A DNA stretch of 14,503 nucleotides from Chitinophagaceae bacterium (lineage in GTDB: Bacteria; Bacteroidota; Bacteroidia; Chitinophagales; Chitinophagaceae). The notes below the pieces were generated by a model. It was not told the DNA's origin, did no database searches, and saw only the letters and a program-made list of their open reading frames with translations. Shown piece by piece: positions 14,010 through 14,503 of this stretch. The stretch lies in contig JALOMC010000023.1 in the NCBI GenBank assembly GCA_025455665.1, positions 1 through 14,503 of the forward strand, in the 5' to 3' direction. Every line of letters begins with the position of its first letter. The stretch's first letter is position 1. The translations under genes were made by a program, and so were the position numbers.

Positions 14010-14503
14010 ATGAAGCAATCAATAAAAGTATGGGCACCAGGTACCGTCGCCAATATGGTGTGCGGCTTCGATGTGCTGGGCTTTGCCCTGGCCGACCCTG
14101 CCGATGAAATAGACATGGAGCTGCTGCCCGAGCGGCGCATAGAAATAGCGCCCGACCCGGTATACCAGCTGCCCACCGATCCTGAAAAAAATGTAGCGGG
14201 CGCTGCCTTACAGGCCATGCTGGATGCCATGCCCGATGAGCAGGTCGGCTTTCGGCTGCGCATTACCAAGCACATCAAACCCGGCAGTGGTATTGGCTCT
14301 TCGGCAGCCAGCAGCGCCGGCGCTGTAGTAGCTGCCAACCACTTGCTGCAGCAGCGCTTCAGCCCCGACGAGCTGGTACAATTTGCCATGTTTGGCGAAA
14401 AGGTAGCCAGCGGCGTAAAGCATGCCGACAACATTGCGCCCTGCATTTACGGCGGCATTACACTCATCCGCTCCATCTTTCCGCTGGATGTGGTACCCCT
14501 GCC
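14010..14503 (+). CDS. thrB: Homoserine kinase, 5' part only
   Basis: This GHMP-family kinase phosphorylates homoserine to O-phosphohomoserine, the substrate of threonine synthase. The frame is open to the right edge (164 codons visible). The N-terminus KVWAPGTVANMVCGFDVLGFAL matches the family opening (APAxxANxxxGFDxLG). The ATP-binding GHMP motif is PGSGIGSSAASSAGAV at 91-106, and YGGITLI is visible near the edge. I chose ATG 14010 because it gives the family-typical start. An in-frame ATG at 13983 overlaps the thrA stop by 8 bases and would add nine residues (MPDNTQPTC). Either way thrA and thrB are almost certainly co-transcribed and may be translationally coupled. thrC is expected beyond the window. 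Confidence 0.95.
   Translation, partial: MKQSIKVWAPGTVANMVCGFDVLGFALADPADEIDMELLPERRIEIAPDPVYQLPTDPEKNVAGAALQAMLDAMPDEQVGFRLRITKHIKPGSGIGSSAASSAGAVVAANHLLQQRFSPDELVQFAMFGEKVASGVKHADNIAPCIYGGITLIRSIFPLDVVPL

Noticed and set aside
1..14503. CRISPR arrays, tRNA/rRNA genes, prophage or transposase genes
   Set aside because: No repeat-spacer pattern, no cloverleaf or rRNA signature, and no mobile-element protein was seen on either strand.

Overview
The window is one co-directional block, all on the + strand, of housekeeping amino-acid biosynthesis and nitrogen-assimilation genes. It looks like a Bacteroidota chromosome, probably a Chitinophagaceae-type member. The evidence is a Bacteroides-like ketol-acid reductoisomerase, a BBP2/OmpL-type outer-membrane barrel after amtB, a perfect Bacteroidota -7 promoter box (TAnnTTTG), A-rich leaders instead of strong Shine-Dalgarno sites, and a fused aspartokinase-homoserine dehydrogenase. 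The taxon is inferred from gene content; no marker gene is present.

Layout: (1) 1-490, the 3' end of ilvC, whose conserved C-terminal tail lies in another reading frame, then a strong terminator. (2) ilvA, 637-1890, threonine to 2-oxobutanoate, the entry into isoleucine synthesis. (3) gltB and gltD, 2021-8136, NADPH glutamate synthase. (4) amtB, 8297-9706, ammonium channel, then a terminator. (5) A 306-base non-coding stretch, 9764-10069, rich in hairpins. (6) A BBP2-type outer-membrane barrel, 10070-11143, with its own terminator. (7) The thr operon: promoter at 11300, a 40-codon Thr/Ile/Val-rich leader peptide, thrA (11543-13990) and the first part of thrB (14010 to the window edge).

The genes form a coherent circuit. 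The barrel and AmtB would bring in ammonium, GltBD makes glutamate (with glutamine synthetase, not in the window), glutamate supplies the amino groups, ThrA/ThrB make threonine, and IlvA/IlvC carry it to isoleucine and valine.

Two non-coding regions are the most interesting part. The first is the thr leader, which looks like a transcription-attenuation control region in a nearly leaderless mRNA. The second is the amtB-barrel intergenic region, with hairpins that share an apical CTGGCA loop, a possible long-range closing stem that competes with the last hairpin before the barrel start codon, and an 11-base direct repeat bracketing the whole. A 13-base sequence is also shared just upstream of the amtB and barrel start codons. 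All were found by eye; no folding, homology search or comparative alignment was run.
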